Source: Ectocarpus siliculosus (lineage: Eukaryota; Sar; Phaeophyceae; Ectocarpales; Ectocarpaceae). Taken from it: 64,000 nt of DNA. Under the pieces are notes generated by a model. That model did not search any database. It was not told where the DNA came from and saw only the letters and a program-made list of their open reading frames with translations. The DNA is taken from positions 1,946,771 through 2,010,770 of the forward strand of contig FN649741.1 in NCBI GenBank assembly GCA_000310025.1. The letters run 5' to 3'. Of the stretch, positions 25,263 to 37,347 are shown piece after piece (the stretch's first letter is position 1; every line of letters begins with the position of its first letter). The position numbers and the translations under genes were made by a program.

Positions 25263-26639
25263 TGTAGGGGAGGGTGTGTCGGGGGGGGTAAATATTCCCC
25301 CGTGGCGCGTCGGACGAGGCGTGGGCGGTGGGGGAAAAAAACATAGAAGTCCCGTGGCGCGCTGGACCGGGCGTGAGGGGGAGCCCCGCAGAGCGTCGGA
25401 AGGGGCGTGGGGGGGAGGCAACATGCATCGTGGTGCTAAAACGGGAGTTCCTTTCCTGGCGAGGCTACACGCCAGAAGGAACGCAGGAAGGAAAGCAACA
25501 TCCATCATAGTGCTGAAAGTAGCAATTCTTTCTTGACGGTATTTGGTGTATGACGGAATTCGTAGCGAAGTTGATCATACTCGTTGATCGGCACTGCCAC
25601 GGAGGGTGTTCCGTGTTTCTCGGAAATTTTGTCGTCAACATGTTCAATATGTTGTTGGCAGTTTTTCGGTTGAGACCCTCATTGATTGCGGCTGCGGTTG
25701 TGCTGTTCTCTAAGATTGCGAAAACTGTAGGAAGATGGGATATTGTTCGGACCGTTGAAGGAACGTATGAGGAAATTGGGACACGAGTGTTCTACTTCCT
25801 CGGGAGTGGAGGACTGACGAAAAATACATGTAGGTTATGTTAAGCTCAGCAAATGTTGGATGATTGCCTCGTGTCCCGGAGCGCTGTGTTACGCCAGCGA
25901 AAAGAGGGGGGGCGATTTCGATGTTTGCCTTGTGCTTGTTTGCAGTACAGATAGCACCGCAGTCGCGTGGTAGTTGTTTGTTCCAACTCCTCACGATAGT
26001 CTCATGCCATTGCCAAGAATTGGGATAGGCCGTGTGCGAAACAGGGTTATGATCTTGGTACTTCACGCTGGAAGAACATGATAGGACGCCGCCCACGTTT
26101 GTAGGAGTAGATTTCGCGCGTGAACTCTGACACGACTGGTATAATGCATGTCTTGATCTTGCCCTAGCAGCCGTTACAGCGTTTGGTTGAACGATGAATA
26201 TTCGTGGGGGGTGTTGAATCTCAGGCCGGGGTTCCCCTCATGCATTGCCTTTCCGCGTGAGGAATTTTCGCGCAATTTTTCGGGTGAACATCCGGCGTGC
26301 ACATGCCCACTGGTGGTTCGTTACTCGCGTAAAGGACCAGGGAGGGTGTTTGGTGTGGCAGTGATAGAGAGATATCGTAGAAGATCTGATTGCTACCCTG
26401 GGTTGGGTTTGTTTCTAATCCACGGGGCCCGGGTCTCTGGGAGTGCTAGCTGTGTGCTCATTCTCTCTCGCGCCGCCTTGTCTCCGAGTCTTGATCTCGT
26501 CTGCTGTCCTTAATACAAGTCATATGCGACACACACAAGGGTTCTACGAAAACCTACTCTTTCTCACTGAGACGTGCATGCAATTTGAGTGCCAACAGTC
26601 ACTCCATGTAGCCAGTCAGCAGCGAGGTACGGCCGTTGC

Positions 26640-26900
26640 GGCATCATATCTCGAGTACAGTATAAAGTATGGCCACCGGAGGTGGCCGCCATTCAATTAT
26701 GATGGAGGTTGAGGATACAATCAGCCACCATTCAATTCTGATGTAGGTTGAGGAAGTGAATGAACTGCATGCGATAGTCTTGTCACTCTGCATAGCTATT
26801 GGTGGTGGTGGCGGTATGAAGGTGGGCTCCGTTCAATTCTGATTATGTAGATGGAGCGCCACCACCTTTCGAAGTGAATGAATTGCCTGGAAGAAGTTCT
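26640..26900 (+). repeat. Imperfect tandem repeat around ttcaattctgat
   Basis: Three to four diverged units share a ttcaatt(c/a)tgatg core with a gaagtgaatgaa(c/t)tgc partner, plus a ggtggtggtggcgg tract and repeated cttgtcactctgc-like segments. No coding capacity is seen. Confidence 0.6.
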
Positions 26901-28314
26901 TGTATCACTCTGCTATATACTGTCAAATTGTAAGTGGTGGGATCGGCCAGCAGAACTCCTCCGCGGGCAGTGCTGGTTTGTGAAGAGGGCCGCATTTCAG
27001 ATATCCTTTGAAAATTGAACCACGAAATTCCCCTCTCGGGGGAACTTTTGCTTCAGATGCCGGAAGACGACGCATGGCAGAACCTGAAGATATCGCGTAC
27101 CATACCATACACTGTACATGTCGTTGGCAAATAGCAGGTTCTGACGTTCGACTACCTTTATCACAGTGAAGGCTCGGTTGGTAAATATTTCAACAACTCT
27201 GGGGGCCGTAGCGAGTGTTGAGGCGCGGACCGGAGGGGTCACGGATGCAGAAGAAGCCCCAAGTGCCGGGCGATTCGAGTGTCCGCGACCAGCCGGCTCG
27301 CAGCGTTGCAGTGGTGGTGTTGAAATTAGCGCGGGACACTTTTGTGATTCGTTGGGTGAAGAAGATGAAATGCATACACACCGAGGATAGCAGAAGATGG
27401 AGTAGTTGGAGATGATGGATGTGTGGAGGAATGGAGGGGGTGAGAGGGCGGAGGAGTGAACTCGCACATAATCTACCCGGAGTAACTGCTGCACGGATGG
27501 ATGTCAAACATTAGTCTAATGAAAAATGGTCGGTGGAACGGTTGGACTGGGAATCTCGATATAATATACCCACATGTATTTGATTACTTGACTTATTCAT
27601 TATGTAATGTGCACGGAGGGGCATCTTACGATACCTGTGGATACCTGTGGTTCACGCGGGTGATGCTATTGTTTGCTGCAGTAGAGAAGATGGTGTGTGG
27701 AGCGCTCGAGGTAGGACTGTCGTCGAAGGGGTTCGTTCGCCAGAAATACAAGACAGTGGGTATGCTAAATCTATCGCTGGGTTTTTCACTGTCAGATAAG
27801 GGGACCGATATTTTGCAGGTATACTGCAGCTTCTTTATGGTTGATGCAGTAGCAATACTTTGTAAACAAGAACCAATGTTCATTGAGCAAGTTTTCCTGT
27901 GAAAAAGATTGTGAGTGAAACCAATCCCCACAAAGTCGTCTCGCTGTACGTGCGTGCACGTGCTTGTTTGTCTGCATTCTAAACCGCGGTCTACAGCAAA
28001 ACCACTACGAAACGTCATTAATCTGTGGCCAAAGAGGTATGTATGTAGTATTCACTCAGGCTCCACCTCGACGCCTCACAGCCCCGCGGGGGAAGACCTA
28101 CTCAAACAAGTCGAGACAAAAATCTCCATGTGACAAACGGCGGCGGAAAAGTTCGAAACACGAATGAATGCAAGGGGTCGAGAGGGCGGACGGAAAGCAT
28201 CAAGGGGCAATAGACTCTCTCGAAAGCAATCGAGAGGGTGAGCTAGAGGGTGAGCTAGAAACATAAAACACGTATACACACAGAAAAATATACATTAAGT
28301 CAAAGGCAACATTC

Positions 28315-28789
28315 CTATTGGCCAAGGCGACAATATCTGTACCACGCGACTCGTCTACATTGCGCGAGATACCTCGTTGAAGGGACCACTTCGGTACGGC
28401 CGAAGGCACCCAGATCCACAAACAGGTCCCAAAGTTGTCGTGTAGCGCGAACGAGAGAAGGTAATCTTGACAGGTCCAGGGTCGTCCAGGAAGCGAAGGA
28501 AGAAGACGTTTGGAGTTGGAGTACGTCCGGAACTTTTCCCCAGCCACCATAGAGTGTCTTTAGCTGAGTACCGGAAGTGTGTGCCAACAGGTAGCACTGA
28601 GTGGCGAAAACGGTGGGCCGAAACATCGCGGGGAACATATTCGTACCGAGGCGCCGAGGACCGCTCGCCTTTGATGCGAGACAGTTCGCGTTCCGCTGCG
28701 TATATGCGCATGCGACGATACACGCGGTTGGTCTGTCTGTGTTGGTCGGGTTTGAAGTTGCGTGCGGGAGTGCTGGAGGTCCATTTCAC
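28315..28789 (-). pseudogene. Degenerate retrotransposon fragment (integrase C-terminal-like)
   Basis: Reading frames contain SAKDTLWWLGK, then across a frame change RFLDDPGPVKI and YTTTLG. From memory this spacing resembles the basic/tryptophan-rich C-terminal part of Ty3/gypsy integrases in algae. Stops and frameshifts break it. It is on the opposite strand to the gypsy reverse transcriptase remnant 1.6 kb away, so it is either from another element or was inverted. Confidence 0.35.
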
Positions 28790-29428
28790 GTTCCCACGAG
28801 GGGCGCATAAGGCCTTTCAAGTGGGTCTCATACATAACTGCGATGACGCCGCCACGTCCGCGAACCGACTGGTGTCCCGTGATCTTCTCAACCTCTATCC
28901 TGCGGATAGGCGCTGAGACATCGTCCGCTGTAACATTTTATGGCGCCGACTTTGACGTGTAGTTGTTGAGACATACTGCGTGAGGCCTGCAGGCAAAAAA
29001 TCCGAGCCTGTCGTTACTATCGTGCGGGTTCGCGCACGGTTTGCAACGAGCGACAGAAACTCTGCGTTTGACATCCGCTCCGGGCATGTCGGAGGGGAGA
29101 TCCAAGTACAGAAGCTTATCAGCTATCGGGCGGCCATCGGGAGCCTTGTCGCAAGGACCGACTGCGAGGACAATTAAAGGACCCGTTCAATTCTAGACCC
29201 GTTCAGTTCTAGGACAGCCTCCTTCGTACGTAACTGGGATACAGCATCTGTGCGGGCCTTGAAAGTGAGTTTAGCACCTTGGCGGATGGTAGCCAAAGAG
29301 CTGTATACCCGCACCCAACCACCGGTGGCGGAAACGGGTAGTTTGTGTAAGGCATCAGACAGTTTCGAGTTCCGTCGTTCCATAAGGTAAACTGTGAGTG
29401 CGTGTTATTCACGTGCTAGCTCGTAGGA

Positions 29429-32029
29429 GTGCGGTTGCCGATCGGCGGCAAGGTTGAACTACTCGACCTGTTCGTGTGCAAGCGACCGGTCAGCGGAAAC
29501 CGGGGGAGGTGGTCATATCCACCTCGTTGGGCGCCAGTCCAGGACGATTCTGGTGCGGTCGCGTATGTGCCCGATTTCACAGCCCCGGCGGGCCAACTCC
29601 AGCTCCGCGATGCAGGGCTGACGGGACCTCATTGTCAGACGACCACCAACTGATTGAGGTCAACTTGGTGCGTTCCAACGGTGCCGGCTCTGACCGGTCA
29701 ATACCTTGTCGACATGTTTCCTGATGTTTCGTCGAACGAAGAAATCTTAGTCTCCAACGGACGTCAATCTGTGCCGATCGCGGGTGCCGCAGAACTTGAG
29801 CCAGGAGACTTGATCGGTACTGCTGCCGCCCCGCTGATGCGCGTGCCGGTAGAGCATTTAGAACAACAGTTTCGCGACGAAGTCGATACTTCATGTTCTG
29901 TGCCTACACCTATTTTGGGTTCTCTACCGACGTCGCCGCGGATAGGAACGCCGATCCGCAGATGAGTTGCCACGATCCCTTGGTGAACCACCTCCGGACC
30001 GGCGATCAGCCTGTGCCGGACCCAGGGAAATCAGCCCCTGCTGCTCCTGCCTCCGCCCTGCTCCTGCCTCCGCCCAGATGTGATGGAGCGGTTGAGCGCT
30101 GATCAGAGAGGTAGCTTTGAACCAGTGTGGAACCGCTTGCCGTCTATAGAAGCCGAAATCAAACCATTAGACTAGTCAGCGCAGACTAGTGTAATGGTTT
30201 GATTTCGGCTTCTATGCGTCACACCTGAAGATGGTTAAGTTTGATCAACACGGTCCTGGTTGGTCGCCAGAGGTCATCACAGAACTGGGTGATCTTTTGC
30301 GTGACTTCCAAGGCATGGCTTTCACATCCTCGACGGATTTGGGGTCAAGTTTCCTTATGCCGTTTGAGATCAAAGTACGTCCACACCGTACCGTATGACT
30401 CCTTTGGTTGCGAAGCAAGCCGATGCGCCACTTTGGACCAGTATCCAGCTGCTGGCCTAATTCAGCATTCGATTTTCCTTATTCGTGCCCCATTGTGGTC
30501 ATACCGAAGAAGTCTGGTGGCATACGTGTCACGGTTAATTATATGCAGTTGAACCATATCAGCAGCCTTGGTGAACTTCCCATTCTCCGTGTCGACGAGA
30601 TTCCAACGAAACTCAATAAGGTTCGATTTTCTCGATTTTCGACTATTACGGTTTCCTTCCACCAGATTGCTGTCCACAAGGACACCATCCCCCTTGCGGC
30701 CTTCGCGACCCCCACTCGATTATTCGAAATGGCTTCGCATGCCTATGGGTGCTAGCCACTCCGGAAGCCACTTTGTTGAAGTGATTAACCAAGTGATCAA
30801 AGGACTTGATGGAGTCGAGGCGTACCCCGATGACTTCTGACGAAGGCCCGCCGCAGCATATCTGTAATATGCGCACGCTCTTCGAACGATTGAGAAAACA
30901 CGACCTCATACTTTCTCCCTCGAAAGCTACCATCGGCACCACCAAGGTTGACTTCTTGGGGCAAACCATCCCTTCAATACGTGTCCTTCCCAACGCACGT
31001 AAAGTTTCAGCCCGGGCTGGTTTGCCCATGCCTACGAACGTCAAGCGACTCAGGTCACGTATGGGTGGTCTGAGCTACTACCGAGGTTTTCTCAAAGACA
31101 TGGCCAAGCGTGTGAAACCCGTTACGCACCAGCTCGAAGAAGGTGTCCCCTTGGTATTTGCGAGTGAAATGGAAACAACTGTTCGCAGCCTACCCTCTGA
31201 GGGCGCGAATGGCCCATTTTTTTGTTTCCCGATTGGGACGCTATCGCGGACGGAACACACCCTTTCGTCGTTGCTGTGACGCCAGTTCCGACGGTCTCGG
31301 CGCTTCTCTGGAGCAAGAGCAAAATGACGGCTCGTTTTTATTAGCAGAGTGACGCTCGATGCTGAACACAACTGGACCGCTCTCGATCTCGAAGCCGGAG
31401 CCGTTGTATGGGCGATCAAGCGTCTCCGCGAGTACCTTCGTGGCACACACTTCCGCATCTATTCCGACAATATGGCGCTGGAAAGTTTGTCAAAAATCAG
31501 CGAGCACAACCCACGCGTCAAACGCTGGATTGAGTTCCTTGAGGCCTTCAGCTACACGTTGGAATACGGACGTGGTGCCTCCAACGACAATGCTGACATG
31601 CTGTCTCGCCCGCCGATGGAGCCTACTCACACCGGCATCAACGGTAACAGTAGTTTGATGTCCCCCGAGGACGTTGGTGTGTACCTGATCCGAGCGACAG
31701 GTCACGCATCACCCGGAAAAATCACGCCTGACGTTGGTTTGGGTGGACTGGCGCCCCCGAGCGAGAACACCGCTTTGGGTGGGATACCCCTCACTTCCAA
31801 TGATCTTGCGGATTTTCGCCAACGCGGGCCTCGAATGAGGATTGAAGACCTTGATGCTCCTGAAGGAAAATTCGTCGCTCGTGTGTTTCCTGACGTCAAC
31901 GCGCGAGGACCTTTGCGACACCTTGCGGACGCTCGTGCAATGTACTGTACCGACCACTCCGTTTTTGCTGTGCCTAAGGTTAGCTCTGCTGCAACCCAAA
32001 CAAAGCAGGACGCCGTGCCGGTACTCTAG
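29429..32029 (+). mobile_element. Ty3/gypsy LTR retrotransposon remnant (pol: reverse transcriptase and RNase H)
   Basis: Order of recognisable parts: a degraded pre-RT region (29429-29965); an FTSSTDLGS-like leader (about 30300); reverse transcriptase with CPIVVIPKKSGGIRVTVNY (about 30485-30550), FHQIAVHKDTIPLAAFATP, WLRMPMGASHSG and AYPDD (about 30820); a connection domain with PSKATIGTTKVDFLGQ and MGGLSYYRGFLKDMA; and RNase H with ALDLEAGAVVWAIKRLREYL, YSDNMAL and NADMLSRPP (31370-31620). A post-RNase H tail continues to 32029. At least four frame changes are required. Motif A reads FSTITVSFHQI, lacking the catalytic Asp, so this copy is dead. I found neither integrase downstream nor LTRs. 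Confidence 0.85.
30147..30214. repeat. Near-perfect 31-bp inverted repeat with 6-nt loop
   Basis: Left arm 30147-30177 and right arm 30184-30214 are complementary except for one G-G mismatch, separated by agcgca. The arms begin tagaagccgaaatcaaacc. It splits the gypsy remnant between the pre-RT and RT regions. It may be a foldback produced by a repair or template-switch event, or a tiny palindromic insertion. Confidence 0.9.
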
Positions 32030-32600
32030 TCTTCATCTTTTCCTGCTGTGTCTCCGCTGAAACCATTACCGTCACGGTTCCCGGCCCGTCTGCGCGACCC
32101 CACACGGAGACAGCTGCACTAGCGCTCCCTATCCATGACACGCAGGCCGCCGGCGAAACCTCTCGGATGCCCCCTGTCGTGTCTCCTGCGCCAGCAAACT
32201 GTCGACACCGGCTCCCAACCTGATCGTTTGAAATGATGACTTTTTTCAGCGGGTTTTCTCACCCGCGAACCCACGTATCGGATTTGGTGATATCGATGAT
32301 AAGGTCAGCCTGCTGCAAGAAATCCAAGGCTGCGAGTCTATCTACTGCGGCACTGCCTGTTTCAGGTTTGCCGGCCAAGGAAGGGATGGATGTATACGAA
32401 TATCCCTAAAGTTTTCCAGACATTCCCTACCTCTTCCCCCGGCCTGCCGCCCTCCCTGCAGGGGTGGGCCGAAGTCCGTAAGTGGACTTAGACCTCGAAA
32501 CACCGCCCAACAAAGACGGATACACAGTCCCTAGCACTGATCAGAAGGGGATCCTGAGTTTGGCGACCGGGAACTACCGCTGTCGTAAGATCGAGGTAGC
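32030..32600. other. Spacer between gypsy and LINE remnants
   Basis: No gene seen. The open frame of the gypsy tail fades out here without a recognisable integrase or LTR, and the LINE leader begins beyond. Confidence 0.4.
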
Positions 32601-32630
32601 TCGTGACCTAGCCGACTTGGGTAGCTGCAA

Positions 32631-33266
32631 ATGAGACTGAATCCAGACGCCCCGGTTTGGACACCGGGACCATGCAGCAGCAGAGAGCACGAGGTATACC
32701 GTGGGGGTATGCACCAGAGAGGGAAAAGGAGAGGGTCCAGAGCTGGAGGGCCGCACCGCTCCGGGACGAGACAACTCGCTGGAAAAAAGGCAAGCACCGG
32801 GGTAACTTGCAAAAAAATAAAACAACGACAGAAAAAGAGGGCACGAAGGAGAAAAAGAGGGGGCGGGCGAAGCGTAGGCTGGCTAAGAGAGCAGCACGCA
32901 CCGCCCGAGAGAGACATCAGGGTCGACTTCTTAGGGTAGCAACCTGGAATGTGCGGATTCTGGCTGTAAACGGGAAGAATGGGTACGGGCGAGCCTACAG
33001 CATCCTACACGAGGCAGCGAAACAAGATGTATCGGTGGTAGGGCTGCAGGAGACCAGGAGGCCAGGTCAAACGGCGTTCGCAGTAGCGGGTTTCCGAGCG
33101 TCCTGCTGTGGTACGGAGAAGCGCAGGTATGGGAATAGCCGTTAAAGAGTCACTGTGCAAGACCTCCACTTTCACCACGAACTATGTCGATGAACGAACG
33201 CCTCATGGCCATGAGATTTGAGATGACAGGCCACCGCGGAGCTGTCAAGTTCGTAGCTGCAAGCTA
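32631..33266 (+). mobile_element. Non-LTR retrotransposon, 5' part: N-terminal half of APE endonuclease
   Basis: A Lys/Arg/Glu-rich leader (about 32660-32930) precedes the start of an APE-type endonuclease: VATWNVRILAV (Asn of the metal site) at about 32937 and GLQETR (catalytic Glu) at about 33043. After a frame change near 33125 it continues with GIAVKESL and GAVKFVAA, then stops being endonuclease-like at about 33260. The remaining half of the same domain is found on the opposite strand at 36388, so the two halves are separated by an inversion. Confidence 0.8.
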
Positions 33267-36200
33267 ACAAACAGAACAACACAAGACAACACACAAAGCA
33301 ATACAAACGGGCCACCCGAGCCAAAAAATGCACGTCATTGCTCGCGGGGGGTTGGTGCAATGGTGCTGTGCCGGGGGGGGTGGGATATAAGTCAAGCAAG
33401 GGGTTCGATACAGTGCTTCGCGCCACTCGGTCCGCCTCTTCGCGTTTCCTGTCGTTCTTCGCCGTCTCGTCCGCCTGCTGTATCCCTCTCGTCCCCGTGG
33501 TTGTTGCCGTGTCCGTGTCGTTGCCGGGCTTCTTGTTTCGCTTGAGCGTTCGTTGTCGGCTAGCCTCCTCTTCCTTCTTGTGCCAGGACGCCATGAACCT
33601 TTTAGCTCCCTGCAGTACCCCTGTATGCCACGGTACCCCCCCGTCCACCTTCGCTGCCTCCATCCAAGTTGTGTCCGGGACTCCGAAGAAGCATGGCTCG
33701 GCGTCCGTAGATCCGTGCTCTGCTTCGAACATCTTGAGGTCATCCTTCAGGCACATTTGCCAGTTTTGCTCCGGTTTTCCCCTGCAGGGGTCCTCCCCCC
33801 TCACCAGCTCGCCAAGCATCACCCGTTTCGGGAGTCGTCCGTCTGGCTGCCTTGCCAGCGCTCCCGCGAACAGCAGGCGCCGCTGCCGAATCGTGGTTTC
33901 TACGCTCTGGCACACTACCCTCTTCAGGGTCTGGGCGTAGGAAAGCTGCCGGTAGGTGCCCTTCTTGCGTTGGTAACCGATAACTCGCAGGAGCAGTCGG
34001 TGGTGTATCGTCCGCAGCGTCCGGTACTGGTCTTGACGTGGAGCCCATGTCATGCAGCCGTACAGCAGTGCTTCCATCGCCTCGGCCTGGAGAAGGCGGG
34101 TCTTCAGTCGGAACGCCTGTCGAAGAGCTCCTGGCCATATCTCCTGACGCATGCCCACGCTACCCTGCTCCGGCAATTGATCTCCCGGGTGAAGTCGCCA
34201 TGTTCGTTGACGAGGCCACCTAGGTACCGGAATTCAGTCGTCTGGGCGTACCTCTGCCCTGCTGCCTCGATGATCAGCGCTGGAGGTGGGGGGGGCGGTG
34301 GTGTTGTTGCCTGCTTCTCCTTTGCGCGCATCAGGAGCGTCTCCATCTTCTTCTCCGATACCGTCAGCCCAAACTCCCCCGAACACCTCCACGATGACCG
34401 TCATCATTCTCGCCAGTCCTTCGGCAGACCTCGATACGACGCCGGCGTCATCGGCACACAGCATCCCCCATACCGCCCTCCGCACTCGGTCAAGTAGTGT
34501 CTTCGCCCCCGCTCCCGTCTCCTCCTCCAGGTACACCAGGTTCTGCAGAATATCATCATCCTCGCTGAATCGAATGGCAAGGACCTCGATGACGGCCACG
34601 AAGAAGATGTTGAACAGCAGTGGGGACAGCACACACCTTTGTCGTAGGTCTTGTGTGACCCAGAACCAGGCCGAAAACTCTCCGTCGTCCATGTGCACCC
34701 GGGCTCGCATTCGTCGTGGATGTGGCGGATGACGGCGATCATCTCCTCAGGAATCCCGGCCCTGGCGAGGACGTTCCACAGCAGCTCTCGGTCCACTGAA
34801 TCATACGCCTTCTTCAGGTCGACGAGCACATGTAGAGTGGTATTTTCCTTCTCCGCCCCAACTCCTGGAGTTGGCGCACGACGAACAGCGCGTCGATGCT
34901 TGATTGCCCAGGTCGGAACCCGCATTGTTCCGCCGGGAGGATGGTGTTGGTTTCGCAGAAGGCGCTTAGGCGGTTGGTGATGATCTTGACGGGGACCTTG
35001 CCTACGTTAAATAGGAGCGGGATCCCCCTGAAGTTGTTGCAGTTGGACCGGTCACCCTTCTTGTGCAACACCTTGATGGTTGTGTCCTTCCACTCTTGGG
35101 GGATCTCTCCTTCGTTCCACACCTCAACGAGGATGGCATGGAGGTGCTCCAGGACGGTGTGTTCCTCGTCGTCGTCGTCGATCTTGAGCAACTCGGCAGG
35201 GAGGGAGTCATTGCCGGGTGCCTTCCAGTTCTGCAGTCCTTTCGTTGCCCGTTTCACTTCCTCGAGGTCTGGCACCGCTCCTGACCGTCGCGTGGCAATT
35301 GCCGCCGGTCGCTGCGTCACTTGTTCGATGCTGTCTGGGTTCAGGGTGGGGGACTTGGTGTTGAGGAGGGTGCCGAAAAATCTCGCCCATCGCTGGAGGA
35401 TGTTGTTCTTTCTCCGAAGCAGCACGCCATTCTCGTCCGCAACGGGCTGCTGTCCTCCCGCTTGTCTCCCACTGAGCCCCACAGATCTCTTGAGGTGTTG
35501 GTACTGTAGAGGCCTCTCACATCGCGGTCCTTGTACATCGCTTCGAGTTGCGTCACAAATTAGTTCAGGTGGGCATATATGCCCGTTTCGACTGCTGCGG
35601 TCACTCCCTTACAATCTGCTTTGCGGGCCCTCCACGATGTGTGTTCAACTTGTCCTTCATCGCTCGGCGCGCTTCCTGCCGTTTGGTGAGGACCTCAGGG
35701 GTCTCACACCATTCCTACGTGCGTCGTCTCCGCGGTTCGTCGGGTAGTATCGCCCTCGCCGCTTCGAGGAGAGCATTGGTGAACTTCTCCGGGGTGGTAG
35801 TCGCTCGTTTGCCCTGTCGTTGTTCGGGGTTGAGGAGGAACCGCGTAGTCACCGCCCATCGGGTTGCTTCGACCTGCAGTTCCCGTCGGTCGAACTGCTT
35901 TTGTTTCGGTTTGGTCCGGACTGCTCGGTTGTGGGCAAGCCTGCCACCGAGGTTGACGGTGGCTATCACCATGTTGTGGTCTGAGTCCGCCTTGACTGGG
36001 TATACCGGCTGGGGGATGACAACCATGCTAGACACTCGGCCGCGGTGTGCCTGCCGCGATAGAATGTAGTCGAGGCGCCAGCGGTTGGCCCCTGACGCAC
36101 CGCTGTATGTGTGCCATATTCCGCCCTTGCGTCTCTCGAAGAACGTGTTCGCGAGTGCTAGCTTGTTTTCCACTGCGAAGGTCAGCAGTAGGCGGCCATT

Positions 36201-36523
36201 CTCGTTTAGCTCATCACGCCCGTGTATCCCCATGACGCCCTCGTCCTTCTCGTCCATCCTCTCTCCGTCCGAGCATTGGCATCCATCAGGATATACACGC
36301 ACTCTTTGGAGGGAATCCTCCGGACAAGACTGTCAAGTTTCCCCAGAACTGTCTTGCTGTCGTCGGCGGCGACCTCGGTTGGTGCGTACTGTCCATGCGG
36401 CGTGTGTCTTTCTCTGTCTGTGTCTTTCTCCTTCTCTTTCTCTTCTCTCCATCTGCTCTCTTCTTTCTCTTTTCCCTTTCTTTTTCTTTTCCTCTCTTTT
36501 GCCAGTATAGGGTTACATCGCAT
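33262..36523 (-). mobile_element. Non-LTR retrotransposon, inverted 3' part: endonuclease C-half, reverse transcriptase, C-terminal domain
   Basis: In element order from the right: YAPTEVAADD (36388), ILMDANAR, HTYSGASGANRWRLDYIL and DSDHNMV (SDH motif of APE endonuclease, about 35960); reverse transcriptase with KVLHKKGDRSNCNNFRGI, AEQCGFRPGQSSIDAL, then DLKKAYDSVDRELLW in another frame, CVLSPLLFN, and CADDAGVV (YADD-type catalytic box with Cys for Tyr); a thumb/C-terminal region with FRYLGGLVNEHGDF and LLYGCMTWAPR, ending near 33300. Frameshifts near 34.85, 34.65 and 34.35 kb inactivate it. The segment 36400-36523 adds a low-complexity Lys/Glu frame from a CT-rich tract. Long plus-strand frames here are shadows. 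Confidence 0.88.
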
Positions 36524-36639
36524 AGCGTGTAGAGGCGAGTGAAGTGGCCTAGACTATCTGTCGTTGACTTCTAATGGCTTGCGGACCCTTCGGGTCCATT
36601 TTATTTTCGTATTCCTTTTTTTGGTAAGTTAGCCTGTGA

Positions 36640-36725
36640 CCACGGGAATCGACCCCGTCAAGTGTTAGACTAGTACGAATAGAAGAAGTAGGCAGAGAGA
36701 ACGGAACGGTTTTTGATGTGAAACC
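36640..36725 (-). other. tRNA-like box B / possible SINE fragment
   Basis: On the minus strand acggggtcgattcccgt forms a perfect 5-bp T-arm with a 7-nt loop and resembles a Pol III box B. No matching acceptor stem or clean box A is seen upstream, so it is not a tRNA gene. A CAA/GTT microsatellite (36725-36762) borders it and a T-run lies downstream on the other side. A tRNA-derived SINE is possible. Confidence 0.3.

Positions 36726-36762
<37 letters not shown>
36725..36762 (+). repeat. CAA/AAC trinucleotide microsatellite
   Basis: About twelve aac/caa units, immediately beyond the non-LTR element. It may be a retroelement tail. Confidence 0.85.
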
Positions 36763-36763
<1 letters not shown>

Positions 36764-37347
36764 ATGCCTGACGGGCGACATCCTCCCTCATCGTTCAGGT
36801 CTGACTCCTTGCGTGACGAATACGTCGAAGACGTATGAATAACAATAGTTTTTGGTTACTCCCTCCATCTTTAATCTTCTATTAGCTTTTTCTTTAGTAG
36901 AATCGGGGCAGGTACAGGGTGGACAGTTTATCCGCCATCAAATGGGATCCAAGCTAACTCGGGTCCTTCTGTCGACTTAGCTATGTCTACAATCTTCACC
37001 TACCAGATTCAGCTTCTATTTTAGGAGCTATAAATTTTATTACAACCATCTTCAATATGCGTGCTCCTGGTATGACTATGGGCCGTGTTTGTGGCCGTCC
37101 GCCTTGCCTTCGCAGAACAGGCCCGCGCCTTGATGCTCTCCCTTCTCTACCGCCCATTAACGTGGCCAACATAGCTATGCAAATATTGAAGAACAAGTCA
37201 CTCGTGTGAACGATAGTCTACGGTTGTGCATCAATTTTTCCGGGGCGTTCAGGTTCGATAATGGGAATATGTTCCGCATGTTCACTTGCAGTGTTGAGCG
37301 ACCGATCGTCTGATTTTCGCCTCTGGCGACCTCTCTTGGAACCGTAG

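Larger units (their letters stand above)
21658..28300. other. Gene-poor region upstream of the dioxygenase genes
   Basis: I see no gene I can support over most of this stretch. It holds the inverted degenerate repeat (22.6-22.8 kb), a decayed open frame (23.4-24.0 kb), G-rich degenerate tandem repeats around ggaaggggcgtggggg (24.6-24.75 and 25.3-25.42 kb), a block duplicated at 41.8 kb, and imperfect tandem repeats at 26.64-26.9 kb. Longer open frames at 26997-27494 (minus) and 27501-27902 (plus) show no recognisable domain and were not called. Confidence 0.5.

Noticed and set aside
33553-34497. 314-codon plus-strand open frame
   Set aside because: Exact antisense shadow of the non-LTR reverse transcriptase C-terminal region.
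36600-36660. tRNA gene on the minus strand
   Set aside because: Only a T-arm is formed; acceptor, D- and anticodon arms are missing.
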